A DNA stretch of 64,000 bases. Source: Amyelois transitella. Taxonomy: Eukaryota; Arthropoda; Insecta; Lepidoptera; Pyralidae. The notes below the pieces were generated by a model. The model had not been told where the DNA came from. It searched no databases and worked only from the letters and a program-made list of their open reading frames with translations. A program made the position numbers and the translations under genes. The stretch covers positions 3,599,001 through 3,663,000 of the forward strand of contig NC_083507.1 in assembly GCF_032362555.1 (NCBI RefSeq). The letters are read 5' to 3'. Shown here in pieces: positions 26,540 through 36,507 of the stretch. How positions within the stretch are numbered: the stretch's first letter is position 1; every line of letters begins with the position of its first letter.

Positions 26540-26740
26540 GTCAGTAATGTGAAAGACGCGAAACGCCGCCGGCTACCCGGCGCGCGTTCTCATGCAATGA
26601 ACATTAACTAAAGAAATACCCCAGTTTTATTAATATGAAGTTATTGGTGTACATTTATTAAAATTAATATATTCGAGTCAATTGTTGTTGTGTATACAAG
26701 TTTGTTCGTAAGACATCGTTGTTTAGGTAAATCAGTTAAG
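26540..26740 (+). promoter_or_regulatory. Candidate promoter and non-coding first exon
   Basis: A GC-rich patch near 26560-26600 stands out in AT-rich DNA. Some 140 bases later comes a good donor (TTAAG|GTGAGT, cut after 26740) with no long open frame before it. It could be an untranslated first exon, for example of PDZD8, whose start exon begins right after an acceptor at 36496. This is a guess from sequence shape only. Confidence 0.2.
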
Positions 26741-27490
26741 GTGAGTTTTCCAATGCATTATATGATCGGTTTTGTTTGTAAGCAAGCTCCTTGGCTAACG
26801 ATCTTATCGAATTAATGTTATTTATTTTCTGCGTTTGATGATGTGAATATTGTTTATTTCTTTTATCAAAACCAAGTCACAGTGGTGATTTTTGTCATTG
26901 AAGACGGAATACTATTTTATTCCTCCGTTTTATATCTACTAAAAGTCAACAGGTTTTTATTTTATGGGCGCTTTAGCAACCATTAATTCGTTCAGAATGA
27001 ACACAAATTCGTTCAGTTAGTCAGTATAAAGCCGTCAAGTTACTCGAATTCGTTAAAATCACAGGCGGCGTCTTGGTCGCATGACCAATATAATTCCAGT
27101 GGATTTTAATGGATTTGTAATTTTGCTAAATTTATACTTGTTACATTCTGGCTTTTTAAAAAATAACTAAGATGAAAAATTTAACCTGTATTTATTGAAT
27201 TCTTAAGCAGAGTAAAACAAACGTTTTGACTCCATCCCAGAGCCAAATAGGTATATGCATTGAATTGCTATTTACGAAGTATGCACCCCACGAAATTTGA
27301 GGAACTGTCGGGTTAGGCAAAGGCATCAACCTTGCATCACATAGGCATCATCTAACCATAAGATAGATCTATAACGGCTAGTGTGATATGCTGTCGACCG
27401 TACCTGTAATTATATTGATTTTATCCGGAGTTGCCCTTCAATCTCGAAATGATTTGTACTTTATACTCACAAAGCCGATATAACAAACTC

Positions 27491-27631
27491 ATATCTGGCA
27501 AATGGTCAGGTCAAGAGTAACCGAAACCGACGAGCCTGCATGAAGATGAATATACTATGTAGGGATCGTGACAAGTGGAAACCTGTGGCCTCTCCCTATC
27601 CTTCCGGGAAAGAGGCGTGATTTTATGTATG
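27491..27631 (+). mobile_element. LINE 3' fragment
   Basis: Contains 'ggtcaggtcaagagtaaccg', 'gcctgcatgaag' and 'ttccgggaaagaggcgtgat' with a 'tttatgtatg' tail, as in the LINE at 18060-18225, with an internal deletion. Confidence 0.8.
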
Positions 27632-28583
27632 CATGTTTGTAAACTCATATTTCGAATAGCTGTCGTAATTATTCCAGGTACCTAATGGACTAACTTAAGT
27701 AACGGACTACTTCACAACTACTTGAGAATGAGAAGGGACGTTTTGTTGGAACAGTTCCTAATCAAATTATGTAAATATCAGAATGTAAGTGTACCTACTT
27801 ACACACTTTCTTGTATTAAATGTAGGACACATCTTCTACCTATCTGTGTATGTATCGACTGTTCAAACAAGTTTAAATATAATGGTGCGATGTTCCAAAG
27901 ATTTTAGAACTTGTAAATAATTAATGTGAAGGGAAAAGTTTGGTAATGTGACTGTCAAGGGCCTGTTAGGCAAACCAAATTTGGCGCGCTGCGTAGGCGA
28001 GTTGAAGTCCTTTGGGACCACAGAAATCTGAATAGTATTATTCAAATTTCCGTTAGACATAGTTGATGGAAATGTACATATAATTTCAATCGTAAACAAG
28101 GAAAAGAAAATCTTACTTATAAAAATACTTACTACTAATTGAAAATACAATGGCGTGTATGGTACTTTAAAATGTGATAAAATAAATAAAAGCTTTATGT
28201 AAGCCTTTTCAATCTCATAAGGAGTAGTAAATAATATCAGGATATTACTTGCGTCATTTCATGCTTGCGTCTCTCATGACAAGACACCTGTTTGAAAGAA
28301 AGCCGGCACCTGGTAACACTTACATAATAATCTCAGTCAAAATGTTATTATAGGTACTTATTTAATATTTAAGATATATGTTCAACCCTCAAAATATTAA
28401 GGAAATATCAAAGTACGTATAAATGCTTATACCTAATAAAATTAGCTTTATTATATCATAAAAATTTATCATAACACAAACCAAAATGAGCGAAGGTTTT
28501 ATGTTAAAATCTAACTCATAAAGACGTTATATGCCTTTTTGTTATAAACCGCGGGAACAACGAATAAGTAATTTCCGAAAGAA

Positions 28584-31500
28584 ATGAGTCCCTTGTACGT
28601 CGTTTGGTGTTTTTCCATGACAATATCGGCTTACGCTTTCGATAATTATCTTCAGGGAATTAATAAACATAAGAAAAATATGCTTCCTGATATTCTTCTG
28701 AAAACAGATTTAGAGACTTACGTTGGGTCTATCGAACAATTAGTAAATTTTTATGTGCAAAATGCAAACGAAATCGATGTTAATTCTGTCTTTGGATTTT
28801 TTTTGATGAATGGTAAGAAATGTGTAGATATAAAATACTGTCATAATATTAAAATCTTGTATTTTAAATCTTTTTTACAGTTTGTAATAACTTTATTGCA
28901 CAGAAATTTACACGGTTACAGGAAAAGTAATAAATAGTAAATAAGATCATAACCAGATCTTACAGTGTCACGTATATTTACAGTGAATTTAAACAGCGCG
29001 CTTCACAAGAAAGCTAAAGATTTACCACTAGTTTTAGCTAACAGATTCAAAAATATAGTTCAAAAGAATATAAGGCTCGTGGCATATTTCCGAATGATGG
29101 CTTCTCAGTCGCAGGTTCAATCTCCGCGCCATAAAAAGCTTAAGAAAAGTAAGTAATTGTCGGCATAGTGTGAATTGCACCAATGTTTACTACAAATTTT
29201 ATTTCAGCAGGATTAGTAACGGTACTCATAGTATGAAAAAAAATTAAATTGTGCAGCAATGATTTGACAACAGTTTCGTTAATATTATAGTTATATGGTG
29301 CATCCCATACTTTACTCAGTCAACATCAGACCTTCACAAAGTACAAGTATCTTCGCATGCACTTTCATATTTATCAAGTTACATACAAATCTTATTCACA
29401 AATAGAAGCTAAATAATCCTACACGGCGAAATTACTCATATAAATAAAAACAAATGCTCTATGCTTAGAAGTTAGAGTAATGTCAATAAGCATACCCAGG
29501 CTGTGAAACATAGCGGTGAAGTATGCAAAATGTAACACGCGAGAACATTGTGGCTCAAGTTCGTAACAAATAATTCATATTAAATATTGAATTAAAAATC
29601 TCAATGAGTTTCCGTTTCCGGCACTTTAGAATAAAACAACTTCATATCTTTCCCATGGATGTCGTGTAGGCTACTCAGGTTTATAAACTTGGGATTCCTT
29701 TTGTAGGCGATGGAAGCAGCCTGTCACTATTTGAATCTCAATTCCATCATGAAGCCATGCAGCTGAAGGTAGCCTTTTAGTCTTTTTAAGATTGTGGGAC
29801 TACCCTGCAAGGGATATAGGGGTGACTATATTCATGTCAAAAATAATTCCAGTTGCAACTTTATTTTCGAATGAGTCTCTGTGGGTATCTCGAACGAAGC
29901 ACGTGGATAGCAAGCAAATAGTGGACTCCTCTCCACTTGACTATAAAGAGGTCATGTTACATTTCTCTAGTTGGCCGGAGTATAAAGAAGAAATCGACAA
30001 TATAGGAAGGATGATGCCACCGTTTGCACTCACAGGTAAAGTTGTCAAAATAAAATTTTATACAAAGCACGCAATTTATTACCCGCGTTAAACTTATGTT
30101 CCTGTAGAGTTTTCCATAATTTTGGGAAATTTCTTAAGAAAAAAAAACAATCTTTGTTAAACCTCTGATAATTGCAAAACTGTGCCTAATAGATACTAAA
30201 TAAATACGTTTTTAATGTAATACGTATCAAAATTTACAAGATGAGATAATCGTCTCCTCAAAAAATATTCCAAAATATCCTACGATTTACTTGTAATTAA
30301 TATACATAGGTTAATAAAAGAATAGTAACTACTCGTATTTACAGAAAAGTGTTTGCTTATTGTGGCCGAGAACCCCGTCCACTACGGTAACTCCACTCCG
30401 CCTCAATGTATAATGCCTCCAGAGTGCAGGACTGGTATATCTGCAGGCAATGATATTGGGTTCGCCTTGACTAACAGGTACCACATACATAAATGTTTTC
30501 TATACAGTACACAAAGCCAAAAGACTGAAACGCCACGATTGGCTGGATGGCTTAATGATGGAATTGATATTCAGATAATGACAGCTTGCTATAATAGCTC
30601 ACCGTCTAAACCTAATATTCAGTAAAAGTTGTCATTCCTTAATTGAAGCTGTTGGTTGTTAATTATAAATAATATAAACTCGTATGCTCAAACTATATAT
30701 GGTACGGGCTATATACATATATGTTCCCATATAGCCTAGGCCAAAACCTACGGATTTTGGCCTAGTATTCAACTTAAAAATCTAACTTGTGAGAGCACTA
30801 TAGACACCAAGTTTCCAGTGCTCTCACATGTTAGATTTTTATTAATATTTGTTATAAATAGATTCAGGTAGTAAAGCTACATTCATTTAAATATTTTTTT
30901 TTACTATTGCTTGTTTGATTCAGATTATTGGTACTAATTCAAGCACGATTTGCGCGTCATTGTACCATATTAAGCGAAAAAGAAGATGCAGAGTTAGTTG
31001 ACAAACTATGTTCCACTTGTTACAAAGAAGCAGCATTTATCAGTATGAATAAGTACAATCCTGTCATTTTATTGATAGAGCAGTGTAAGTAAGTGGTATA
31101 TGATTTAAATTAGGATATTTAGTACATTCTGTTCGAATCCATTGTGTCCCGTTTCATGGAAAAACTTAACGTAGTACCAAGTTGCACTTGTACGGACCAT
31201 ATTTGGAACAACTTCCCAATCGAAGCAGATTGCTAGTACCTAATTTCCATTGATTTTAATCATAGCTAGTTAGTAGAAATTAAAGTAAATTTCCGAGATT
31301 TGACCGAACAGACATGAACCTCTCGAGATATCTGCCTCCATTGCCGTCAGCAAACGCGAAATCATATCGGCCTGATAATTTATCATAGTCATGTGTTACT
31401 CGATACCTTGCCAGCGCCACTTTAAACTTGTATTTAGCCCTTGTTATTATTCAAACTTTTTCATGCTTTCTAATTTTTTAAACGATCCTTTTATCTATCC

Positions 31501-31923
31501 TTTGAAGGTATATGCGCAATTAGTTACTATTTTGTTATGCGAGATTTTTTAGTTGCACTCAAATTTATTATTTTGACTATGAGAAGGAGAATAAAGCTTG
31601 AACAAACACAGTTTTACACGTTACGCCTCAATCTATGAAAAATAACCTGCCTGATTGCAGTAACACTATGCACTTTGAATGGGAATGTGGAATTTTTGCG
31701 GCGTCCTTGGCTCTCTTACATACTGGCTCTGCAAACCGAATACGGCTGCTTTAGCGATTTGCTGCGGCGGAAGAAACCTGTAAAGCCAGTTCCTAACTCA
31801 AGATGGAGTTTGGACAAAGAGAATCAACACCAACCTCAAACATTCTGCTTTGGACCCGCCTCTGCTGGGGCAGCAGCTGTATTGTCTGCCGCAGTTAAAT
31901 ATATACTAGAACTTTATTATTAA
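28584..31923 (+). CDS. Secreted C16orf89-like protein (UPF0764), copy A
   Basis: Six exons at 28584-28812, 28984-29148, 29853-30035, 30345-30477, 30924-31084 and 31661-31923 join in frame to 377 aa. Residues 1-18 look like a signal peptide ending AYA. The mature part has many cysteines, including 'CIMPPEC', 'LCSTCYKEA', 'TLCTLNGN' and 'YGCFSD', and one N-glycosylation sequon (NST). The C-terminal 'LNGNVEFLRRPWLSYILAL' plus 'QTEYGCFS' matches the 'W-x-E/Y-A/I-L-x-x-Q..GCF' region of vertebrate C16orf89. That protein has no established biochemical function and is secreted. Copy B follows 1 kb downstream with the same intron positions and phases, so the pair arose by tandem duplication. Start: the only ATG that gives a signal peptide in phase with exon 2. 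A SINE directly precedes exon 3. Confidence 0.85.
29613..29836 (+). repeat. Main SINE copy abutting a splice acceptor
   Basis: Starts 'gtttccggcactttagaata' and proceeds through 'cccatggatgtcgtgtaggc', 'cttgggattccttttgtagg', 'cctgtcactatttgaatctc' and 'aattcc' to 'gcaagggatataggggtgac' and 'tatattcatg'. It ends 16 bases before exon 3 of copy A (29853), so the branch point of that intron must lie in SINE sequence. Confidence 0.82.
30541..30594 (-). repeat. Fragment of the main SINE family
   Basis: On the minus strand it shows 'agctgtcattatctgaatat' then 'caattccatcattaagcca'. It lies in intron 4 of copy A. Confidence 0.5.
30736..30840. repeat. Two adjacent hairpins
   Basis: The first has 11-bp arms at 30736-30746 and 30755-30765. 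The second has 24-bp arms at 30776-30799 and 30817-30840 with one mismatch and a 17-base loop. Both lie in intron 4 of the C16orf89-like copy A. Confidence 0.9.
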
Positions 31924-31925
31924 CA

Positions 31926-31931
31926 AATAAA
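31926..31931 (+). promoter_or_regulatory. Poly(A) signal of C16orf89-like copy A
   Basis: AATAAA begins two bases after the stop codon, giving a very short 3' UTR if used. Confidence 0.6.
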
Positions 31932-32890
31932 GTTATATTTATCAACTATTTATTTAATTTAGTGATAAAAATACCTGTTTATACTTTACATTGACACACA
32001 TAACTTTTTGCAAAACTAAAAAACATTATATGGACAGTTTGTCACAGAAACTTTGCAAAATGTTCTCCACTAGCCTCCATACAAAGTTTAATGCGTTTGA
32101 ACCAGTTTATATAATACTTTTTCCAGCCCACTGTGGACTCGGACGCCTTATCTACAGCCTGCTCAAACAGAGGCATTTTCCTGTGACAAACATTTGGTTT
32201 AAATTTTGGGATAAAAAACAGGAGTTTGTCTATTTCACACCATGCTGTTCTTACAGCTTTCAAGTCCACATCTTTACTATAATTTTAAGGTATTTCATCT
32301 TCAACTGGGCCTTCCTAAATTTACCCACTTCCATATAAATTGAATCGAGAATTTCAGTACGTCTTGTACTTAAATTCTCGATTCAACTTATATGGAAGTG
32401 GGCATATAGTGTATCATAATATAATTCAAAAAAGGTCATTGCTCTTATGTTAATCGTGTTCGCTCCCAGCACGGGGATCCATCTATGCAATGATCTAAGG
32501 TGTACGAGTGGTAGGTCAAGTAATTCTTTCGCATACCTATTCGTAACCTATACTAGAGAAGGCTAACGATATACGCTCGTGTATTCATCCCATCACCATA
32601 TGGTCGCCTGAATTTGATTGGATTGACGCCTTGTTACACATTCATGCCTATATTTGTGTTTCTCGGCCATTTTCTCCCTCAAATAATTTACCAATATTAG
32701 TGAGATTCCGTAATAAAAAGTCTTATCAATTTTATTATCAGGCATTACTAATCAAACAATTTTACGACAGATTATTTGAAAATTTATAGGTTTTCAATCA
32801 ATTTCACATAAATATTTCGTCTTTTATATTTTTTACCTGTCCTATTATTTTAGAATTAAACTTACTAACAATGAAACAATCTCAAAAATA
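31932..32890. other. Spacer between the two C16orf89-like genes
   Basis: No gene is seen; open frames here are unsupported. It contains the 37-bp-arm hairpin at 32324-32402 and presumably the promoter of copy B. Confidence 0.6.
32324..32402. repeat. Long hairpin, 37-bp arms, two mismatches
   Basis: The arms at 32324-32360 and 32366-32402 surround a 5-base loop. It is the longest hairpin in the window and lies between the two tandem genes. Confidence 0.95.
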
Positions 32891-35800
32891 ATGAGTTCGT
32901 TGAATATTCTTTGGTGGTTCTATTTGGTGGTGTTGGTCTCGGCTATTAAAAAAAAACTTAGTCTTAGATCAGTTGTTCCTGGGTTTGAAGAAGATGAAGT
33001 TCCCCATAAGAATGACTTGGAGAAATATATAACTTCTTTAGAAAAAGTAGTTAATTTCTACGCTAAATATACAAACGAAATAGACATAAGCACAGTTTTT
33101 GGATTCTTTTTGATACGAGGTAAGAATTATTTCTAATACTTATTATAAACGGGTCTTATATAAATAGTCAAACAAATAAATACACTTCGTATTTATTTGT
33201 TTGACTGTTCACGCTTTACGATATGTTGCAATCGAAGGTGCAAAAAGGAGCACACGAAGATGAAAGGTAAAAGACTTCCCAAGAAGACATGATCTGGCCT
33301 TTAATTTGTGTCAGTATAAAAACCTGACTCACCCAATCCAGGATCCATAGTCAAAGGCATAGTCTGAGCTACTTTTTCAAGTGTTGAAGATGCAACCAAG
33401 ACCAAAGCCAGAAGGAAGAAGATTGTACTAAACATGATGTTCTATTTTACTTTATTGGAATTAATTTTTATTTGGTTTTAATATTTCTAGTAAATATCAA
33501 AAGTGCCTTTAAAAATAAACCAAAAAATATTCCACAAAAAGATGTGAACAGATTGATGAGCATTATGCAGAAAAGCAAGAAAATCTCAGATTACATTAAA
33601 ATGATGGCGGCGCAGCCACAACAAACACCGGAAAATAAGCGTTTAAGAAATAGTAAGGAGTTAATTTATATATTTAAACTTTATGCACGTAAATTGTACA
33701 ATAGGTGGGCTTAATGCCACACTACATTATCAAATCTAGCTGTTTTTCCTTTTTTTATTATTGTTACAATTATTCAGTAAACAAACTTACTAAAGTTGAA
33801 TTCTTTATTTTCTTCTCATTTTTAAAATCCATAAGAAAATAAAGATTTAAACTTTCTTTCGCTGGTTATACAATAGCCTTACAAATTTAGTACCTAATTT
33901 TTTTCCATAACTTTTCTTCTATAAGCGCTAGCTTGTGTCGGAAGAGTCAAGTGGTCTATTTTTTCCTTCCTTCCTTTTTTTCACCACAGAAGCAAACTTG
34001 TATTCCGATGATAATTTCTGGGCCTCTCATATGAAGAATCCTGACAAGAAGAAAATAAAACCCGCCCCTGATTTGGACTACCAGGACTTGGTCTCCCGGT
34101 TCTCCAGCTATTCGGAATACATGAAGAGGATCAACAAAGTGAAAAAAATCTTGCCATCATATACCACCACTGGTAAAATAATTGTACCTATTTTATGTAT
34201 TCTATATAATAAATACATATACATTTCAGTCAAATCTTTAATCAGTCTTTTAAGAAAGTATCGTTAGAAATTCTGTTTTCAGTTACTATTACTGAAACCA
34301 TTTTTATAAATTTTAATGTTTTTTAAATATTTTGCACGCTTTGCTTTCTCTGCTTATTTGTACTACAGATACTGATATAACAATACGTCACATCTTCACT
34401 CTTAGGAGATAGACAAGGCCAAAAGTCATAATAGACTGAGAACGCCAAGTTTAGGACAGTGCAGTCGAGATTCCGAGATACTGGTAGTGTTTGTGAGAGG
34501 TTGCTGCCGATCACTTTTTAGCTTAAATCTTTATTTTGATTGAGTTTTCAATCTGCGCCAAAAAATAACTAACAGTACTACAGTACGACTTTGCTTTTCT
34601 TTTCATACCATTTTTGGTATGTAAATGAATAATGGAAAATTAAAAATCTTTCAGACGAATGCTTAATAGAATTGGCCAACAACCATGTAAACAACGGTAG
34701 ATTTTTACCAAAATGTAAATTATCACAAAGTTGTACTGAAGCCGTAAAAAATGGTAGTAATGAAGGGTACGGAGTGATGAACAGGTAAATGATAAGTTCT
34801 TATTTCTAAGCCAATTCTGACCATAGCCATACCATTAAGCCCTAGATGCAGATGATTAGCTTAGATGGAACTGAACAACAGAAGTCAAAATTATACGCCA
34901 AATCGAGATTTCCATGTAATTTAACATGTTAGTTATTCTACCGAAAATTTATGCATTTCAACACATTGTAAGTTGTCGTAGTAAAATTAAAATAAATCTA
35001 AATAAAACTAATTGAAGAAAACTAAAAGATACTAGCTCAACGTTATAATATATTTAATAAATACTTATGTAGATAAACAATCAAGACGTAGGCCAATCAG
35101 AAAAAATCGTTTCTCATCATGTCCTGGCCGGGATTCGAAACCGGGACTTCCAAATGCACAAGAAAGCGTACTACCATTGCGCCCAGAGGATGATGATATA
35201 TTTCCAGATTATTAATTTTAATGCTCGCTCGATTTGGGAAACATTGTGGAGTGCTCAACGAGAAGGAAGACAAAAAAATTGCTGACAATTTATGTTCGAG
35301 ATGTTACAGAGAAGCCACGTTTATAAGCTTGTACAATTTTGATCCTGTTATGTTAATGATAGATCAAAGTGAGTACAATAAATTAAATTATAACATCTAA
35401 AACCTAATTTGTATTAATCAAACGCACATTTATTACATTTTTACATAATCGAAAGTAGAAAGCATTTTTTACTTTAATAATAAACGATTTTGGGGCGATA
35501 TCAACAAATTTTTTTTTCAAGGCAAATAAAGATAGAAAAACATCACGACGAGATCTGCAAGACGTTTAACTGCATCACTCTGTTTTCTAGGGAACATTTA
35601 AAATTTTTAGAACTAAAATTTTTTAAATTTTATTACCGTTATTTCAGTATCCCTCTGCAGTTTGAATGGTAATTTGGAATTTCTACACGCGCCATGGATT
35701 AATTATATCATGGCTTTACAAACCCCATACGGCTGTTTCTCTGACGAAATAATACGGGATTACCAGACGCCTTTGCCCAAATTCATACCTTCGTCTCGAT

Positions 35801-35928
35801 GGAGTATGGACCGAGGCAACCAAGAACGGCAACAAGTGACAGAATGCTACGTGCCCGCTTCATCTGGAGCCGCGGCAATATTATCCGCCGCTATTAAATA
35901 CGTCCTGGAATATACTTACGAAATTTAA
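32891..35928 (+). CDS. Secreted C16orf89-like protein (UPF0764), copy B
   Basis: Six exons at 32891-33119, 33491-33652, 33990-34172, 34655-34784, 35208-35368 and 35648-35928 join in frame to 381 aa. Exons 1, 3 and 5 have exactly the same lengths as in copy A. All splice phases agree and the proteins align end to end, for example 'VVNFYAKYTNEIDISTVFGF' against 'LVNFYVQNANEIDVNSVFGF'. Residues 1-18 form a signal peptide ending VSA. The cysteine pattern is kept ('CKLSQSC', 'LCSRCYREA', 'SLCSLNGN', 'YGCFSD'), as is one sequon (NGS) at the position of the copy A sequon region. The protein family is that of vertebrate C16orf89, secreted and of unknown function. Both copies are intact, so both are probably expressed, perhaps in different tissues. 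Confidence 0.85.
33166..33206. repeat. Perfect 18-bp hairpin, 5-base loop
   Basis: The arms at 33166-33183 and 33189-33206 are exact complements. It lies 46 bases into intron 1 of copy B, close to the donor. Confidence 0.92.
33322..33412 (+). repeat. Second repeat family, plus copy
   Basis: Shares 'gactcacccaatccaggatc' plus 'catagtcaaaggcata' and a following 'gaccaaagccagaagg' with 42078-42180, and matches 23036-23312 on the other strand. It lies in intron 1 of copy B. Confidence 0.6.
35105..35190 (-). repeat. tRNA-derived SINE fragment
   Basis: The minus strand shows an A-box-like 'ggcgcaatggtagtacgc' and a B box 'ggtttcgaatcccgg' about 30 bases apart, followed by an AT-rich tail. The cloverleaf is incomplete. 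Its 5' end lies about 18 bases upstream of exon 5 of copy B (35208). Confidence 0.6.
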
Positions 35929-35972
35929 TTTCGTTCAGAAAAGCAGAATAGTGTTATGTGTGAATATTTCAA

Positions 35973-35978
35973 AATAAA
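35973..35978 (+). promoter_or_regulatory. Poly(A) signal of C16orf89-like copy B
   Basis: AATAAA lies 45 bases after the stop codon of copy B, followed by T/G-rich sequence. Confidence 0.6.
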
Positions 35979-36507
35979 TAACATTTAACTTGATCGTTGT
36001 GTTTCTCTGCTAAGTTAACAGGCTGTTTGTCATCAACATCTTTCTGAAATTGGTCCCATTCACGTGGAGAGGAACATGACGACTGGTCGTCTTGTTGACA
36101 AAAGGGAGATATAAACATCTTGTAGGTATATAGAAGTAAAAAAAAAGTCGAGAGAAATATGAGAAAGCGGACCCCAGGTCACGCGATGTGAAGCGCAACA
36201 GCTGATACTACTGGGAACTTAAACACAAGAGGGAAATATTTCTTTCATCTGTAGGTACTCAGTGATTTTGTATTGGACTCGAACACACCAAATCAACACA
36301 CTGTGCCAATATCATTTTCATTTGTGCCGGATGGCCTACATTTGTGTAGGTACAGTCACTTGCAGGGAACTTGACTCTTTCTATGGTTTTGGTTCGTATA
36401 AACATGAGTCGTTTCTCCGCCGTTGACTAATAACCATTTTTGCTCCATCCCGTTGTCAAAATGAAAGACTCTTAGTGAAACTTTTCTTCTTTTCAGCTAA
36501 GAGAACC

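Larger units (their letters stand above)
24640..28583. other. Intergenic region, Pgk to first C16orf89-like gene
   Basis: No protein-coding gene is supportable. The region holds an inverted-repeat unit (24861-24986), a cluster of GCTACGA motifs on both strands (25571-25658), a LINE fragment (27491-27631), and a GC-rich stretch followed by a strong splice donor (about 26540-26740). Confidence 0.55.

Noticed and set aside
31991..32338. 115-codon open frame between the two C16orf89-like genes
   Set aside because: It has no homology I recognise, it ends in the arm of a hairpin, and neither copy needs it for its reading frame.
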